Source: Endosaccharibacter trunci
GTDB taxonomy: Bacteria; Pseudomonadota; Alphaproteobacteria; Acetobacterales; Acetobacteraceae
Reading direction: 5' to 3'
DNA length: 39,939 bases
Assembly: GCA_024515975.1 (NCBI GenBank)
Contig: JAMSKV010000021.1
Location: forward strand, 1-39,939
Below, piece by piece: positions 32,237-39,939 of this stretch (within the stretch, counting starts at the first letter, position 1; each line of letters begins with the position of its first letter). The position numbers were made by a program, and so were the translations under genes. Below the pieces are notes generated by a model, which saw nothing but the letters and a program-made list of their open reading frames with translations, had not been told where the DNA came from and made no database searches.

Positions 32237-33181
32237 ATGTCCAGGACAAGCAAGCTTCTCTCGTCCGCCGCCCTGATCGCCGCATCGATCGCCGCCCTGG
32301 CCGCAGGGCCCGCGATGGCACAGACCAAGCCGGTGATCGGGCTCGCCGTCGCCAATCTGCAGGCCGATTTCTTCAACCAGATCAAGCAATCCGCCGAGGC
32401 GGAGGCCAAGGCCAAAGGCGCCGATCTGGTCGTGGTGGACGCGCATGGCGATAGCGCCACCCAGGTCAACCAGATCCAGGATCTGATCACGCGCGGCGTC
32501 AAGGCGATCATCTACATTCCGGCGGGCGCCACCGCTGCGGGCGTGCCGGTCCGCGCGGCCGAGAAGGCGCATATCCCGGTCGTCGCTGTGGACCGCAACG
32601 CGCCCGACGCGCCGGCGCAGACCTTCATCGCCTCCGACAGCGTCGCGGCCGCGCATACGCTCGGCGACTACGTCTGCAAGCAGACCGGCGGCAAGGGCGT
32701 GATCGGCGTGATCCAGGGCCAGATCGGCACCACGCCGCAGCGCGACCGCGAGAAGGGCTTCGACGAGGCGCTGAAATCCTGCCCCGGCCTGAAAATCGTC
32801 GCCGAACAGCCGAGCCAGGAATGGTCGCAGGCGGAAGGGTTCAACATCGGCCAGGACATGCTGCAGCGCCATCCCGAGATCACCGTCTTCTTCGGCCAGG
32901 CCGACGGGCTCGCTTTGGGCGCGGCCCAGGCGGTGAAGGTCGCCAATGCCGACCATCCGATCATGGTGGTCGGCTTCGACGGCGACGTGGCTGCCCTGAA
33001 GGCGGTGCAGAAAGGCACGCTGGCCGCGACCATGACCCAGAAGACCCGGTTCATGGGACGTCTGGCGGTCGACTCCGCGCTCGATCTGATCAACGGCAAG
33101 AGCCTGCCGTCCGAGCAGCTTCAGCCGGCCGTGCTGACCACGAAGAGCAACGTGGCGCCGTTCATCACGACGCATCCCTGA
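32237..33181 (+). CDS. Periplasmic sugar-binding protein (RbsB/peripla_BP_4 type)
   Basis: A 314-residue solute-binding protein with a clear signal peptide (MSRTSKLLSS through AGPAMA, cleavage before Gln-Thr). The mature protein begins KPVIGLAVANLQADFFNQIKQSAEAEA, typical of the ribose/allose/erythritol-binding cluster. Ligand-site candidates include the VDRNAPDA segment, the RDREKGFDEAL helix, and VVGFDGD. The AAGGAAA ribosome site lies about 10 bases upstream, in a 62-base gap after the permease gene, which may allow separate high expression. The ligand is unknown: pentose, polyol or branched sugar. Confidence 0.93.
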   Translation: MSRTSKLLSSAALIAASIAALAAGPAMAQTKPVIGLAVANLQADFFNQIKQSAEAEAKAKGADLVVVDAHGDSATQVNQIQDLITRGVKAIIYIPAGATAAGVPVRAAEKAHIPVVAVDRNAPDAPAQTFIASDSVAAAHTLGDYVCKQTGGKGVIGVIQGQIGTTPQRDREKGFDEALKSCPGLKIVAEQPSQEWSQAEGFNIGQDMLQRHPEITVFFGQADGLALGAAQAVKVANADHPIMVVGFDGDVAALKAVQKGTLAATMTQKTRFMGRLAVDSALDLINGKSLPSEQLQPAVLTTKSNVAPFITTHP

Positions 33182-33208
33182 GCCTGACGCGAGAGAGGGA
33201 GGCGCGCC

Positions 33209-34711
33209 ATGACGCCATCAGACGGGCAGACCGGACCGGTGCGCCTCCTCCTGCGCGGCATACGCAAGGCGTTCGGGACCAACATCGTTCTGCACGGCAT
33301 CGACCTGTCCATCCGCCCTGGCGAGATGGTGGCCCTGCTGGGCGAGAACGGCGCCGGGAAATCCACCCTCTCCTCCATCATCGCCGGTTTGAACCGGCCC
33401 GATGCCGGAGAGATGGAATGGGAGGGCCGGGCCTACGCGCCTGACAATCCCGGCGATGCGCTGGAAAACGGCATCGGCCTGATCCATCAGGAAATGAAGC
33501 TGCTGCCGGACCTGTCCATAGCCGAGAACGTGTTCGTGGGCAGGCTTCCCATGCGCGGCGGCCGGGTGGACCGCGCCTGGATGCGCGAGCGCGCGGGAGC
33601 GCATCTTCGCGCCTTGGGACTGGATGTCTCTCCGGACCGCCTCGTGCGCGGCTTGTCGGTGGCGGCGCAGCAGCAGGTGGAGATCGCCAAGGCGCTGACG
33701 CTTGGCGCGCGTCTGCTGATCCTGGACGAGCCGACGGCGGCGCTGGGTCTGGCCGAGACCGAACATCTGTTCGCGCAGGTGCGGCGACTGAAGAACGAGG
33801 GCGTCTCCTTCCTGTATGTCAGTCACAGGCTGGAAGAGATCGCGCAGATCTGCGACCGCATCGTCGTTCTGCGCGACGGGCATCTCGTCGCCACGCACGA
33901 CACGGCGCAGGTCCCGGTGCCGGTTCTCCTGCGCGACATGGTGGGGCGTTCGATCGACCGCATCTTCCCGTCGGTGCAGCCGCCGGACACGCGCGAGGTG
34001 ATCCATGTCGACACGCTGTCGTCGAAGAGCGGCGCTTTCCGCGACGTCAGCTTTTCCGTGCATGCCGGCGAGGTGTTCGGGATTGCCGGAATCGTCGGTG
34101 CGGGGCGCACGGAGCTGGTGCGGGCGATCGCGGGCGCCGATCCCGTCTCGTCCGGCGCGATCGTGCTGGATGGCGAGGCACTGCGCACCGGACAGCCGGA
34201 CGAAGCGATCCGGCGCGGCATCGTACTGGTGCCGGAAGATCGCAAGGGCCAGGGCGTCGTGCTGGATCATTCCATCGCCGATAATCTGGCGTTGGGCAAC
34301 GCGGACCGGATTGCCCGAAGCGGCTGGCTGACGCCGGACACCGTCAGCCGTTTCGCCCAGGAGCTGGTGCAGCGTCTCGGAGTCAAGGGACGGCCGGAGC
34401 AGAGCGCGCGTTCGCTGTCGGGCGGCAACCAGCAGAAGGTGGTGATCGCCCGCTGGGTGGCGCGCTCGCCGCGCGTGTTCATTCTCGACGAGCCGACGCG
34501 CGGCATCGACATGGGCGCGCGCGCCGCGATCTACGATCTGATCGCCGGGCTCGCCGCGCAGGGCATGGCGGTGATCGTGGTGTCGTCCGATCTGGAAGAG
34601 GTGCTGGGCCTGTCGCACCGGGTGATGGTGCTGGCGCGCGGACGCCAGATGGGCGTGCTGCCGCGCGCAGAGGCCAGCAATGTGCGCGTAATGGAACTGG
34701 CGACCGCCTGA
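33209..34711 (+). CDS. Sugar ABC transporter ATP-binding protein (RbsA type)
   Basis: A 500-residue double ATPase. The first domain has Walker A GENGAGKST (45-53), a signature-like LSVAAQQQVEIAKAL, and Walker B LLILDEPTAALG. The second has the degenerate Walker A GIVGAGRTEL usual for this family, signature LSGGNQQKVVIARW, and VFILDEPTRGID. It energises the upstream permease. It starts 27 bases after the binding-protein gene with GGGAGG upstream. Confidence 0.95.
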   Translation: MTPSDGQTGPVRLLLRGIRKAFGTNIVLHGIDLSIRPGEMVALLGENGAGKSTLSSIIAGLNRPDAGEMEWEGRAYAPDNPGDALENGIGLIHQEMKLLPDLSIAENVFVGRLPMRGGRVDRAWMRERAGAHLRALGLDVSPDRLVRGLSVAAQQQVEIAKALTLGARLLILDEPTAALGLAETEHLFAQVRRLKNEGVSFLYVSHRLEEIAQICDRIVVLRDGHLVATHDTAQVPVPVLLRDMVGRSIDRIFPSVQPPDTREVIHVDTLSSKSGAFRDVSFSVHAGEVFGIAGIVGAGRTELVRAIAGADPVSSGAIVLDGEALRTGQPDEAIRRGIVLVPEDRKGQGVVLDHSIADNLALGNADRIARSGWLTPDTVSRFAQELVQRLGVKGRPEQSARSLSGGNQQKVVIARWVARSPRVFILDEPTRGIDMGARAAIYDLIAGLAAQGMAVIVVSSDLEEVLGLSHRVMVLARGRQMGVLPRAEASNVRVMELATA

Positions 34712-34752
34712 GACGGCACCATCGTCATCGCGGGCGTGGAGGGAAGCGAATC

Positions 34753-35517
34753 GTGGAATTGTTCGATCTGACCGGCAAGGTTTGTTTCGTCACCGGGGCC
34801 GGGTCCGGCATCGGCCAGCGCATTGCCGTCGGACTGGCGGAAGCCGGCGCGGATGTGGGCGGCTTCGATACCCCATCGAGCCCAGGCCTCGCGGAGACGG
34901 TGTCCCGGATCGAGGCGCTGGGGCGACGCGCGATCGCGCTGCGTGGCGACGTGACGGACGAAGGCTCCATCGCCACGGCGATCTCGACTCTCGAAGCCGA
35001 GATCGGCCCGCTCACCACGGCGGTGAACTGCGCCGGCATCGCCAATGCGGCACCCGCGGAAGACATGGACCGCGCGCAATGGCAGCGCATGTACGACGTC
35101 AACGTCACAGGCTTGTTCCTGTGCTGCCAGGCCGAGGCCCGCGCCATGCTGCCGCGCGGCGAGGGCTCGATCGTCAACATCGCCTCGATGAGCGGCGTGA
35201 TCGTCAATCGCGGCCTGATGCAGGCGCACTACAATTCCGCCAAGGCGGCGGTGATCCATCTGAGCAAGAGCCTGGCGATGGAATGGGCGCAGCGCGGCGT
35301 GCGGGTGAATTCGATCAGCCCGGGCTACACCGCGACGCCGATGAACACCCGCCCGGAAATGGTGCATCAGACGCGCGCGTTCGAGGACCAGACGCCCATG
35401 GGCCGCATGGCGAGCGTGGACGAGCTGGTGGGCCCGGCGATCTTCCTGTCGGCCAAGGCGGCGTCGTTCTGCACCGGTGTCGACCTGCTGGTGGATGGCG
35501 GTTTCTGCTGCTGGTGA
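34753..35517 (+). CDS. SDR-family polyol/sugar dehydrogenase
   Basis: A 254-residue classical SDR. The coenzyme loop is TGAGSGIG followed by GGFDTP (acidic residue, NAD likely). NCAGIAN, the serine segment NIASMSGVIVNRG, catalytic HYNSAKAA and C-terminal FCTGVDLLVDGGFCCW are visible. The pattern resembles arabinitol, sorbitol and xylulose-type dehydrogenases. In this operon it could oxidise an imported polyol to the ketose taken by the FGGY kinase. The start is GTG, with GGAGGG about nine bases upstream. Confidence 0.87.
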   Translation: MELFDLTGKVCFVTGAGSGIGQRIAVGLAEAGADVGGFDTPSSPGLAETVSRIEALGRRAIALRGDVTDEGSIATAISTLEAEIGPLTTAVNCAGIANAAPAEDMDRAQWQRMYDVNVTGLFLCCQAEARAMLPRGEGSIVNIASMSGVIVNRGLMQAHYNSAKAAVIHLSKSLAMEWAQRGVRVNSISPGYTATPMNTRPEMVHQTRAFEDQTPMGRMASVDELVGPAIFLSAKAASFCTGVDLLVDGGFCCW

Positions 35518-35539
35518 GCTTCCACGCTAGAATGCGGCC

Positions 35540-36496
35540 ATGGCCCAATCCGACGAACTCCGTCTCATCGCCCGCGCCGCCCGCATGTACTATCTCGACG
35601 ACCTGAAACAGGCGGAGATCGCCCGTCGCCTGCGCGTGTCGCAGGCCGGCGTGTCGCGCCTGCTGAAGCGCGCCCGCGCGGAGGGCGTGGTGCGAATCAG
35701 CGTCGATGCGCCGACCGGCACCTTTCCTGAGCTGGAGGAGCGTCTGGCCCGGCGCTTCGGCCTGTCCGAGGTGGTGGTGGCCGAGTGCGGCGAGGATCGC
35801 GAGGAGCAGGTCCTGACGCGCATGGGCGAGGCGGCGGCCCGTTATCTGGAAGCGACCGTGCAGCCGGGCGAGGTGATCGGCATCTCGTCCTGGAGCGAAA
35901 CCCTGCTGCGCACGGTGGACAATCTCGATCCCGGCCGGCGTGTGCAGGCGGCGCGGATCGTGCAGATCCTGGGCGGCATGGGCAACCCGGGCGTGCAGCG
36001 TCATGCAACCGCGCTGACCACCCGCCTGGCCCGGCTCACCGGTGCGGAGCCGATGCTTCTGGCGACGCAGGGCATCGCCGGCTCCGTCGAGGCGCGCGAG
36101 GCGCTGGTGGCGGACCCTTACGTCGCGGCCACCATGGGCGAGTTCGCCCGGCTCAGCATGGTGCTGATGGGGATCGGCGCCCTGGAGCCGTCCAAGCTGC
36201 TGGCCGATAGCGGCAACGTCTTCACGACCGAAGAGCTCGAAGCGTTGGCGCGCCAGCATGCCGTCGGCGACATGTGCCTGCATTTCTTCGACGAGCAGGG
36301 CGTGGCGATCCGCTCCCCGGTGGAAGGCCGCGTCATCGGCATCACACTGGAGCAGCTTCGCTCGGTGCCCTGCGTGGTGGCGGTCGCCGGCGGCAATCGA
36401 AAGCATCGCGCGCTGCTGGGCGCGCTGCGCTCCGGTTTGATCGATGTCCTTGTCACCGATCAATTCACAGCGGATCGGCTCGATCGATCGGAATGA
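35540..36496 (+). CDS. SorC-family transcriptional regulator
   Basis: A 318-residue regulator. The N-terminal helix-turn-helix (about 16-50) has YYLDDLKQAEIARRLRVSQAGVSRLLKRA, the standard SorC/DeoR-like pattern. The C-terminal domain (about 60-318) is the SorC sugar-binding effector domain, with GISSWSETLLRTV and ATQGIAGSVEAREAL, and VVAVAGGNRKHRALLGALRSGLIDVLVTD near its end. Such regulators sense phosphorylated sugars. It starts 22 bases after the SDR gene and its stop can overlap an alternative start of the next SDR. It probably controls the operon through the half-site cluster before the transketolase gene. Confidence 0.92.
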   Translation: MAQSDELRLIARAARMYYLDDLKQAEIARRLRVSQAGVSRLLKRARAEGVVRISVDAPTGTFPELEERLARRFGLSEVVVAECGEDREEQVLTRMGEAAARYLEATVQPGEVIGISSWSETLLRTVDNLDPGRRVQAARIVQILGGMGNPGVQRHATALTTRLARLTGAEPMLLATQGIAGSVEAREALVADPYVAATMGEFARLSMVLMGIGALEPSKLLADSGNVFTTEELEALARQHAVGDMCLHFFDEQGVAIRSPVEGRVIGITLEQLRSVPCVVAVAGGNRKHRALLGALRSGLIDVLVTDQFTADRLDRSE

Positions 36497-36537
36497 TCCG
36501 GTCGGAGATCGCCCGCCGCACAGGAAAGCCTCCGATC

Positions 36538-37317
36538 ATGATCCTCGCCAACAAGGTTGCCGTGATCACCGGTGCGAGCCGCGGCATCGGCGCCGCTATC
36601 GCCACCCGTTTGTCGCAGGACGGTGCCGCTGTGGTACTGAACGCCAACGAAGCCGCCGTGCACGCGGTGGTGGAGCGCATCCGCGACGCGGGTGGCCAGG
36701 CGATCGCGGTGGAGGGCGACGTGACGGACGCGGCACAGGTCGCCGCTTTGTTCGATGCGGCGGAAGCCGCGTTCGGCCGGGTCGATATCTCCGTGCAGAA
36801 CGCCGGCATCATCACGATCGCCCGCATCGAAGACATGACCGAAGCCGAATGGGACCGCGTGATGGCGGTGAACACGCGCGGCGTATTCCTGTGCTGCCGG
36901 GAAGCGATCGCGCGCATTCGCAAGCATGGCGCGGGCGGTCGCCTGATCAACACCGCCTCCGGCCAGGCCCGACAGGGCTTCGTCTTCACGCCGCATTATG
37001 CCGCCAGCAAATTCGCCGTGCTGGGCATCACGCAGAGCCTCGCCAAGGAAGTGGCGAAGGAAGCGATCACGGTGAACGCCTTCTGCCCCGGCATCATCGG
37101 CACCGACATGTGGGCCTACAACGATGCCGCGTGGGGCAAGCTTCTTGGCGACTACAAGCCTGGCGAGCTGATGGCGGAATGGGTGGGCAACATCCCGATG
37201 GGTCGCGCCGGGACGGGCGAGGAAGTGGCCGGGCTGGTGTCGTTTCTGGCCGGTCCCGATGCCGCCTACATCACCGGACAGACGATCAATGTGGATGGTG
37301 GCCTGATCATGTCGTGA
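36538..37317 (+). CDS. SDR-family polyol/sugar dehydrogenase
   Basis: A 259-residue classical SDR. The loop TGASRGIG, NAGIITIAR, the serine region NTASGQARQG and catalytic HYAASKFAV are visible, with AYITGQTINVDGGLIMS at the end. The pattern is close to galactitol/sorbitol and acetoin-type dehydrogenases; there is no obvious acidic residue at the usual NAD-specificity position (VVLNANE). Two starts are possible: ATG at 36493, overlapping the regulator's TGA as ATGA, or ATG at 36538 with AGGAAAG upstream; the latter gives the family N terminus. It is the last gene of the sugar operon. Confidence 0.87.
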   Translation: MILANKVAVITGASRGIGAAIATRLSQDGAAVVLNANEAAVHAVVERIRDAGGQAIAVEGDVTDAAQVAALFDAAEAAFGRVDISVQNAGIITIARIEDMTEAEWDRVMAVNTRGVFLCCREAIARIRKHGAGGRLINTASGQARQGFVFTPHYAASKFAVLGITQSLAKEVAKEAITVNAFCPGIIGTDMWAYNDAAWGKLLGDYKPGELMAEWVGNIPMGRAGTGEEVAGLVSFLAGPDAAYITGQTINVDGGLIMS

Positions 37318-37354
37318 GCCGGAGGCTTTGGGTATGACGAAAGAAGGACTTCTG

Positions 37355-37425
37355 TCCGTTTCAGACCAAACAAACAGCCAAACGGAGAGAGATTCTTTGG
37401 CTCTTTCTTTCGAGAAGAAAGAGCC
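37355..37425 (+). terminator. Composite 3' hairpin element, copy 3
   Basis: TCCGTTT (37355-37361) pairs with AAACGGA (37380-37386), followed by GGCTCTTTCTT (37399-37409) pairing perfectly with AAGAAAGAGCC (37415-37425) around a 5-base loop. It lies between the convergent SDR and TonB-receptor genes and may terminate both. The arrangement matches 7277-7354 and the reversed copy near 22300. Confidence 0.65.
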
Positions 37426-37438
37426 TCCTTCCCTTCGC

Positions 37439-39661
37439 TTACAGATCGAATTCCAGGCTGGCCAGGATCGTGCGCGGCGCCGCGAGATAAGCGGTGTTGG
37501 CGCCCGGGCTGCCGACGATATTGCCGTCGGCGATCGAGGAATAGTAATGCTTGTCGGTCACATTGATCGCCGACAAGCGGGCAATGGCGGCGCGACGGAA
37601 CAGATGCGTGGCATAGCGCGCACCGAGATCCAGCGTCGCGTAGGACGGCGCGAACGAGTTATTGTTGTCCGTCGCAGCACGATCGCTTTCGTAATGCGCG
37701 GCGAGGGTGAAAGCCAGACCGTGCAGCGCCTCCGGGTGCCAATCAAGCGTCCAATCGGTCTTCCATTGCGGCACGCCGACGATCAGGCCGCCATTCGTCG
37801 CCGGATTGCCTGAATTCAGCAGGCGCGCATCGATATAGGTGACACCGCCAAGAAGGCTGAGAGACGGTAGCACGCTACCCTGTAAGAAGAATTCCGCGCC
37901 CTGATCGCGCTGCGATCCGATTACGCGAAAGACATTGTCGCTTTGCGTCGTGGCGTAAGGCCGGTCCATACGGAACAGATCCGCCGTCAGCAACAGGTTC
38001 TCGACTGGTGCGTATTTGGCGCCAAGCTGGAACATCTCGTCGTGATACGGCGACAAAAACGCATTGGCGTTGCGGGCGGTGGACGGCGCCTGATCGCTTT
38101 GCTCGACGCTGCTGGCATAGGTGAAATAGAAGGTGGCTTTCGCGGTCGGCGTCCAGATCCCGCTGACCGTCGGGCTGAACGCTCCCGCCGTATCGAACCG
38201 GCTGGTTTGTCGATCCTTGTTGTCGTAGCTGGCGGAATGCAGGAACGCCTCGCTGAACACCGTCTGCACTGCCCAGTGCTGGTCGAGATGCAGCGTGTCG
38301 CCTTCGATGATGGATTGCTGGCGCAACTCGCCGGATTGGTATTGACCACCATTATCCGGAAGGCCGGCATAGGGAAAGATCGCCGGATCGGCCAGATTCG
38401 ACTTCCCCAACGTAACCGCGATGGATTTCCGATAGGAATACTGGTCGTTGATGAAGCCATTTGTCGCCAGCGTCACCTCGTTGCGCAGTCCGAGCACGCG
38501 AACGATGCCATTCAGAGAGGCCTCGTTGCTGCCATCTGTGAAGTGCGGCACGGCGGTGAAGTTGCGCGTGGCGGTATAGTCGCCACGATCGTCGGTCAGC
38601 GTGTTGGTGATGCCGAACAGATTGCGCTTCGTATCCTGGTAGAGACCGCCCATCTCGAATCGCCAATCGTCGTCGATCCGCCGGATGATCTTCACGAGAC
38701 CGGTGTTGGTGATGAGATCGGTGCCAGCGCCAGGCTGGCCGAGCCCACGCAGAGTGGGATCGGGCGCCGTGGGCAGCAGCGTGCTTTTATTCGCGAGACT
38801 GGTGCTGCTGCCGTCATAGACGATGGAGCCCGGCAGGCCGAACCCGGTATCCTGATAATGGCTGCCATTGAGCTGGATTACCGTGTTCCGGTCGAGATGA
38901 ACGTCGAAATCCGCGCTGCCCAGCGTACGGTTGGCGTAGCTGCCACGCACAAAGCTTTCGCCTTCACCATGGACCAGATCGACCCTGTAACCGAGCCAGC
39001 CATCGCGCCCGACACGGCCGCCAAGATCCGCCTCGGAGGTGAACACGCCGTCGCTGGCGTAGCTGCCAACGATTCGGGTCAGCCGCGTATCGGTCGGACG
39101 CTTCAGCACATAGTTGAAGACGCCGGCCGGCGTTTCCGGGCCATAAAGCGCGCCGCCGAGACCGTTCAACACCTGGATGCCGTCCAGATTCTCCACCGGA
39201 ATCGCCGTGGTGCCGATGATGTTCAACCCGTCCAGGCGTGTGTTCTGGGTGATGGTGCCCTGGAATCCGAGCGATTGAGGGCGCGACACCTCCAAACCTT
39301 GCTGGTCGCGCACCTCCACGGACGGCAGCGCACGCAACGCATCATTCAAGGTCCGGGTTTGATTATTTACCAGTAGGTCCTGCGGCAATACGGTCACGGA
39401 CATGGGCGTGGTCAGCAATGGCCTCGATCCGAGAGGACCGAGCTGCGCGCTACCGGTGTGGAACTGCGCTCGCGCGGCATAGGCCGTTTCTCCGACGACC
39501 TGGATCCGCTCCGCGCTCGCGCCAACGGGCGTTGAGTTTGGAGTTACCGCCTGTGCCGGCGGCGATAAGGTTTGCGCGAAGCATGCATGCGAGACGCTAG
39601 CCAGCAGCACGGTCGTGGCCGCGAGCAGGGATCGGCAAGACAATGCGAAAGAACGCGACAT
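37439..39661 (-). CDS. TonB-dependent siderophore-type receptor
   Basis: A 740-residue outer-membrane receptor with a signal peptide (MSRSFALSCRSLLAATTVLLASVSHACFAQ). The plug domain spans about 75-190 (LLTTPMSVTVLPQDLL, NNQTRTLNDALRALPSVEV, GALYGPETPAGVFNYVLKRPT), and the rest is beta-barrel ending in Phe-Asp-Leu (LASLEFDL). There is no N-terminal signalling (STN) domain, so it should not directly drive an ECF sigma factor. The pattern is that of FhuE/FpvA-like siderophore receptors. No TonB, sigma factor or siderophore gene is in the window. The coding sequence is visibly less GC-rich than its neighbours. The ligand is unknown. Confidence 0.92.
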   Translation of the reverse strand: MSRSFALSCRSLLAATTVLLASVSHACFAQTLSPPAQAVTPNSTPVGASAERIQVVGETAYAARAQFHTGSAQLGPLGSRPLLTTPMSVTVLPQDLLVNNQTRTLNDALRALPSVEVRDQQGLEVSRPQSLGFQGTITQNTRLDGLNIIGTTAIPVENLDGIQVLNGLGGALYGPETPAGVFNYVLKRPTDTRLTRIVGSYASDGVFTSEADLGGRVGRDGWLGYRVDLVHGEGESFVRGSYANRTLGSADFDVHLDRNTVIQLNGSHYQDTGFGLPGSIVYDGSSTSLANKSTLLPTAPDPTLRGLGQPGAGTDLITNTGLVKIIRRIDDDWRFEMGGLYQDTKRNLFGITNTLTDDRGDYTATRNFTAVPHFTDGSNEASLNGIVRVLGLRNEVTLATNGFINDQYSYRKSIAVTLGKSNLADPAIFPYAGLPDNGGQYQSGELRQQSIIEGDTLHLDQHWAVQTVFSEAFLHSASYDNKDRQTSRFDTAGAFSPTVSGIWTPTAKATFYFTYASSVEQSDQAPSTARNANAFLSPYHDEMFQLGAKYAPVENLLLTADLFRMDRPYATTQSDNVFRVIGSQRDQGAEFFLQGSVLPSLSLLGGVTYIDARLLNSGNPATNGGLIVGVPQWKTDWTLDWHPEALHGLAFTLAAHYESDRAATDNNNSFAPSYATLDLGARYATHLFRRAAIARLSAINVTDKHYYSSIADGNIVGSPGANTAYLAAPRTILASLEFDL

Positions 39662-39802
39662 TCGGTGCGGTTTCCGACCATCGATCAGAGATGCCGTTTG
39701 TCATTACACAGACGTTCGAGACCGAAAAGCGCGGAGGGCGCACACAATCACAGGATCACGCTGAGCGTGTTACTTGTGTCATTTCCGCCGGCGCATTGAT
39801 CG

Positions 39803-39823
39803 ACCCTGCGAACTCGGCAGGGT
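39803..39823. other. Small inverted repeat upstream of the TonB receptor gene
   Basis: ACCCTGC (39803-39809) and GCAGGGT (39817-39823) form a 7-bp inverted repeat 142 bases upstream of the receptor start. The 278-base region from 39662 to the window end otherwise shows no gene and no convincing Fur box. The repeat could belong to the promoter region or to the end of a gene beyond the window. Confidence 0.25.
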
Positions 39824-39939
39824 TTGCGATCGTCCGGGGGATATGAGATCAAATTTTGCAGGCACGACGACAACGACGCCGACATTCCCGCGCCCGTTTC
39901 GGGACGGCAGAGCACGACGGTGCATCGTAACGATCTAGC

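Noticed and set aside
1-39939. CRISPR arrays, tRNA or rRNA genes, transposases, phage genes
   Set aside because: I found no regularly spaced repeats, no cloverleaf-like stretch I could support, and no reading frame resembling a mobile-element protein.

Overview
The window is a high-GC, gene-dense bacterial chromosome segment with no sign of phage, plasmid or insertion sequences. Its gene content looks alphaproteobacterial: a WtpA-like binding protein with a fused permease-ATPase, a YdeP-type molybdoenzyme, sugar and polyol catabolism, and a TonB receptor. A recurrent intergenic element built around GG(C/T)TCTTTCTT further suggests an acetic-acid-bacterium relative (Acetobacteraceae). That placement is an inference and no marker gene here proves it.

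Layout. (1) 1-10 kb holds mixed metabolic genes: a thiolase with a MaoC-like hydratase, a class-C beta-lactamase-like serine hydrolase, a lipoprotein esterase, a DUF779 gene coupled to a tiny lipoprotein, an SMP-30 lactonase overlapping a Cys/Met-metabolism PLP enzyme, UDP-glucose 6-dehydrogenase, and an AGE-family sugar epimerase. (2) 10.3-22.2 kb is a molybdenum island. An eight-gene minus-strand run encodes a nitrate-reductase-associated protein, an FdhF/YdeP-type molybdoenzyme, MoeA, MoaA, MoaC, MobA, MoaD and a MoaE-MoeB-rhodanese fusion. The last six form one tightly packed block with several overlapping stop/start pairs. fdhD is divergent from the run, across a 70-bp gap that contains an 18-bp palindrome. 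A WtpA/ModA-like binding protein and a fused permease-ATPase supply the oxyanion. (3) 22.2-27.7 kb is a sugar-acid module: a FAH-family hydrolase, an SDR of the 2-keto-3-deoxy-L-fuconate dehydrogenase type, D-lyxose isomerase, a second SDR and a FadR-type GntR regulator, with mannonate dehydratase (uxuA) divergent. (4) 27.9-37.3 kb is a second sugar or polyol operon: split transketolase, FGGY kinase, RbsC/RbsB/RbsA-type ABC transporter, SDR, SorC-type regulator, SDR. Its promoter region carries a cluster of CTGAAT(G) half-sites. (5) 37.4-39.7 kb is a TonB-dependent siderophore-type receptor.

How the genes may work together. The molybdenum island looks nearly self-sufficient for one molybdoenzyme: import, most of cofactor synthesis, GMP attachment and FdhD maturation. 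MogA/MoaB-type adenylylation is not present. The sugar-acid module has no KDG kinase or KDPG aldolase; its dehydratase, dehydrogenase and hydrolase instead suggest a non-phosphorylative route ending in pyruvate plus a three-carbon acid. The second operon suggests uptake of a polyol or ketose, oxidation by SDRs, phosphorylation, and cleavage by a dedicated two-subunit transketolase.
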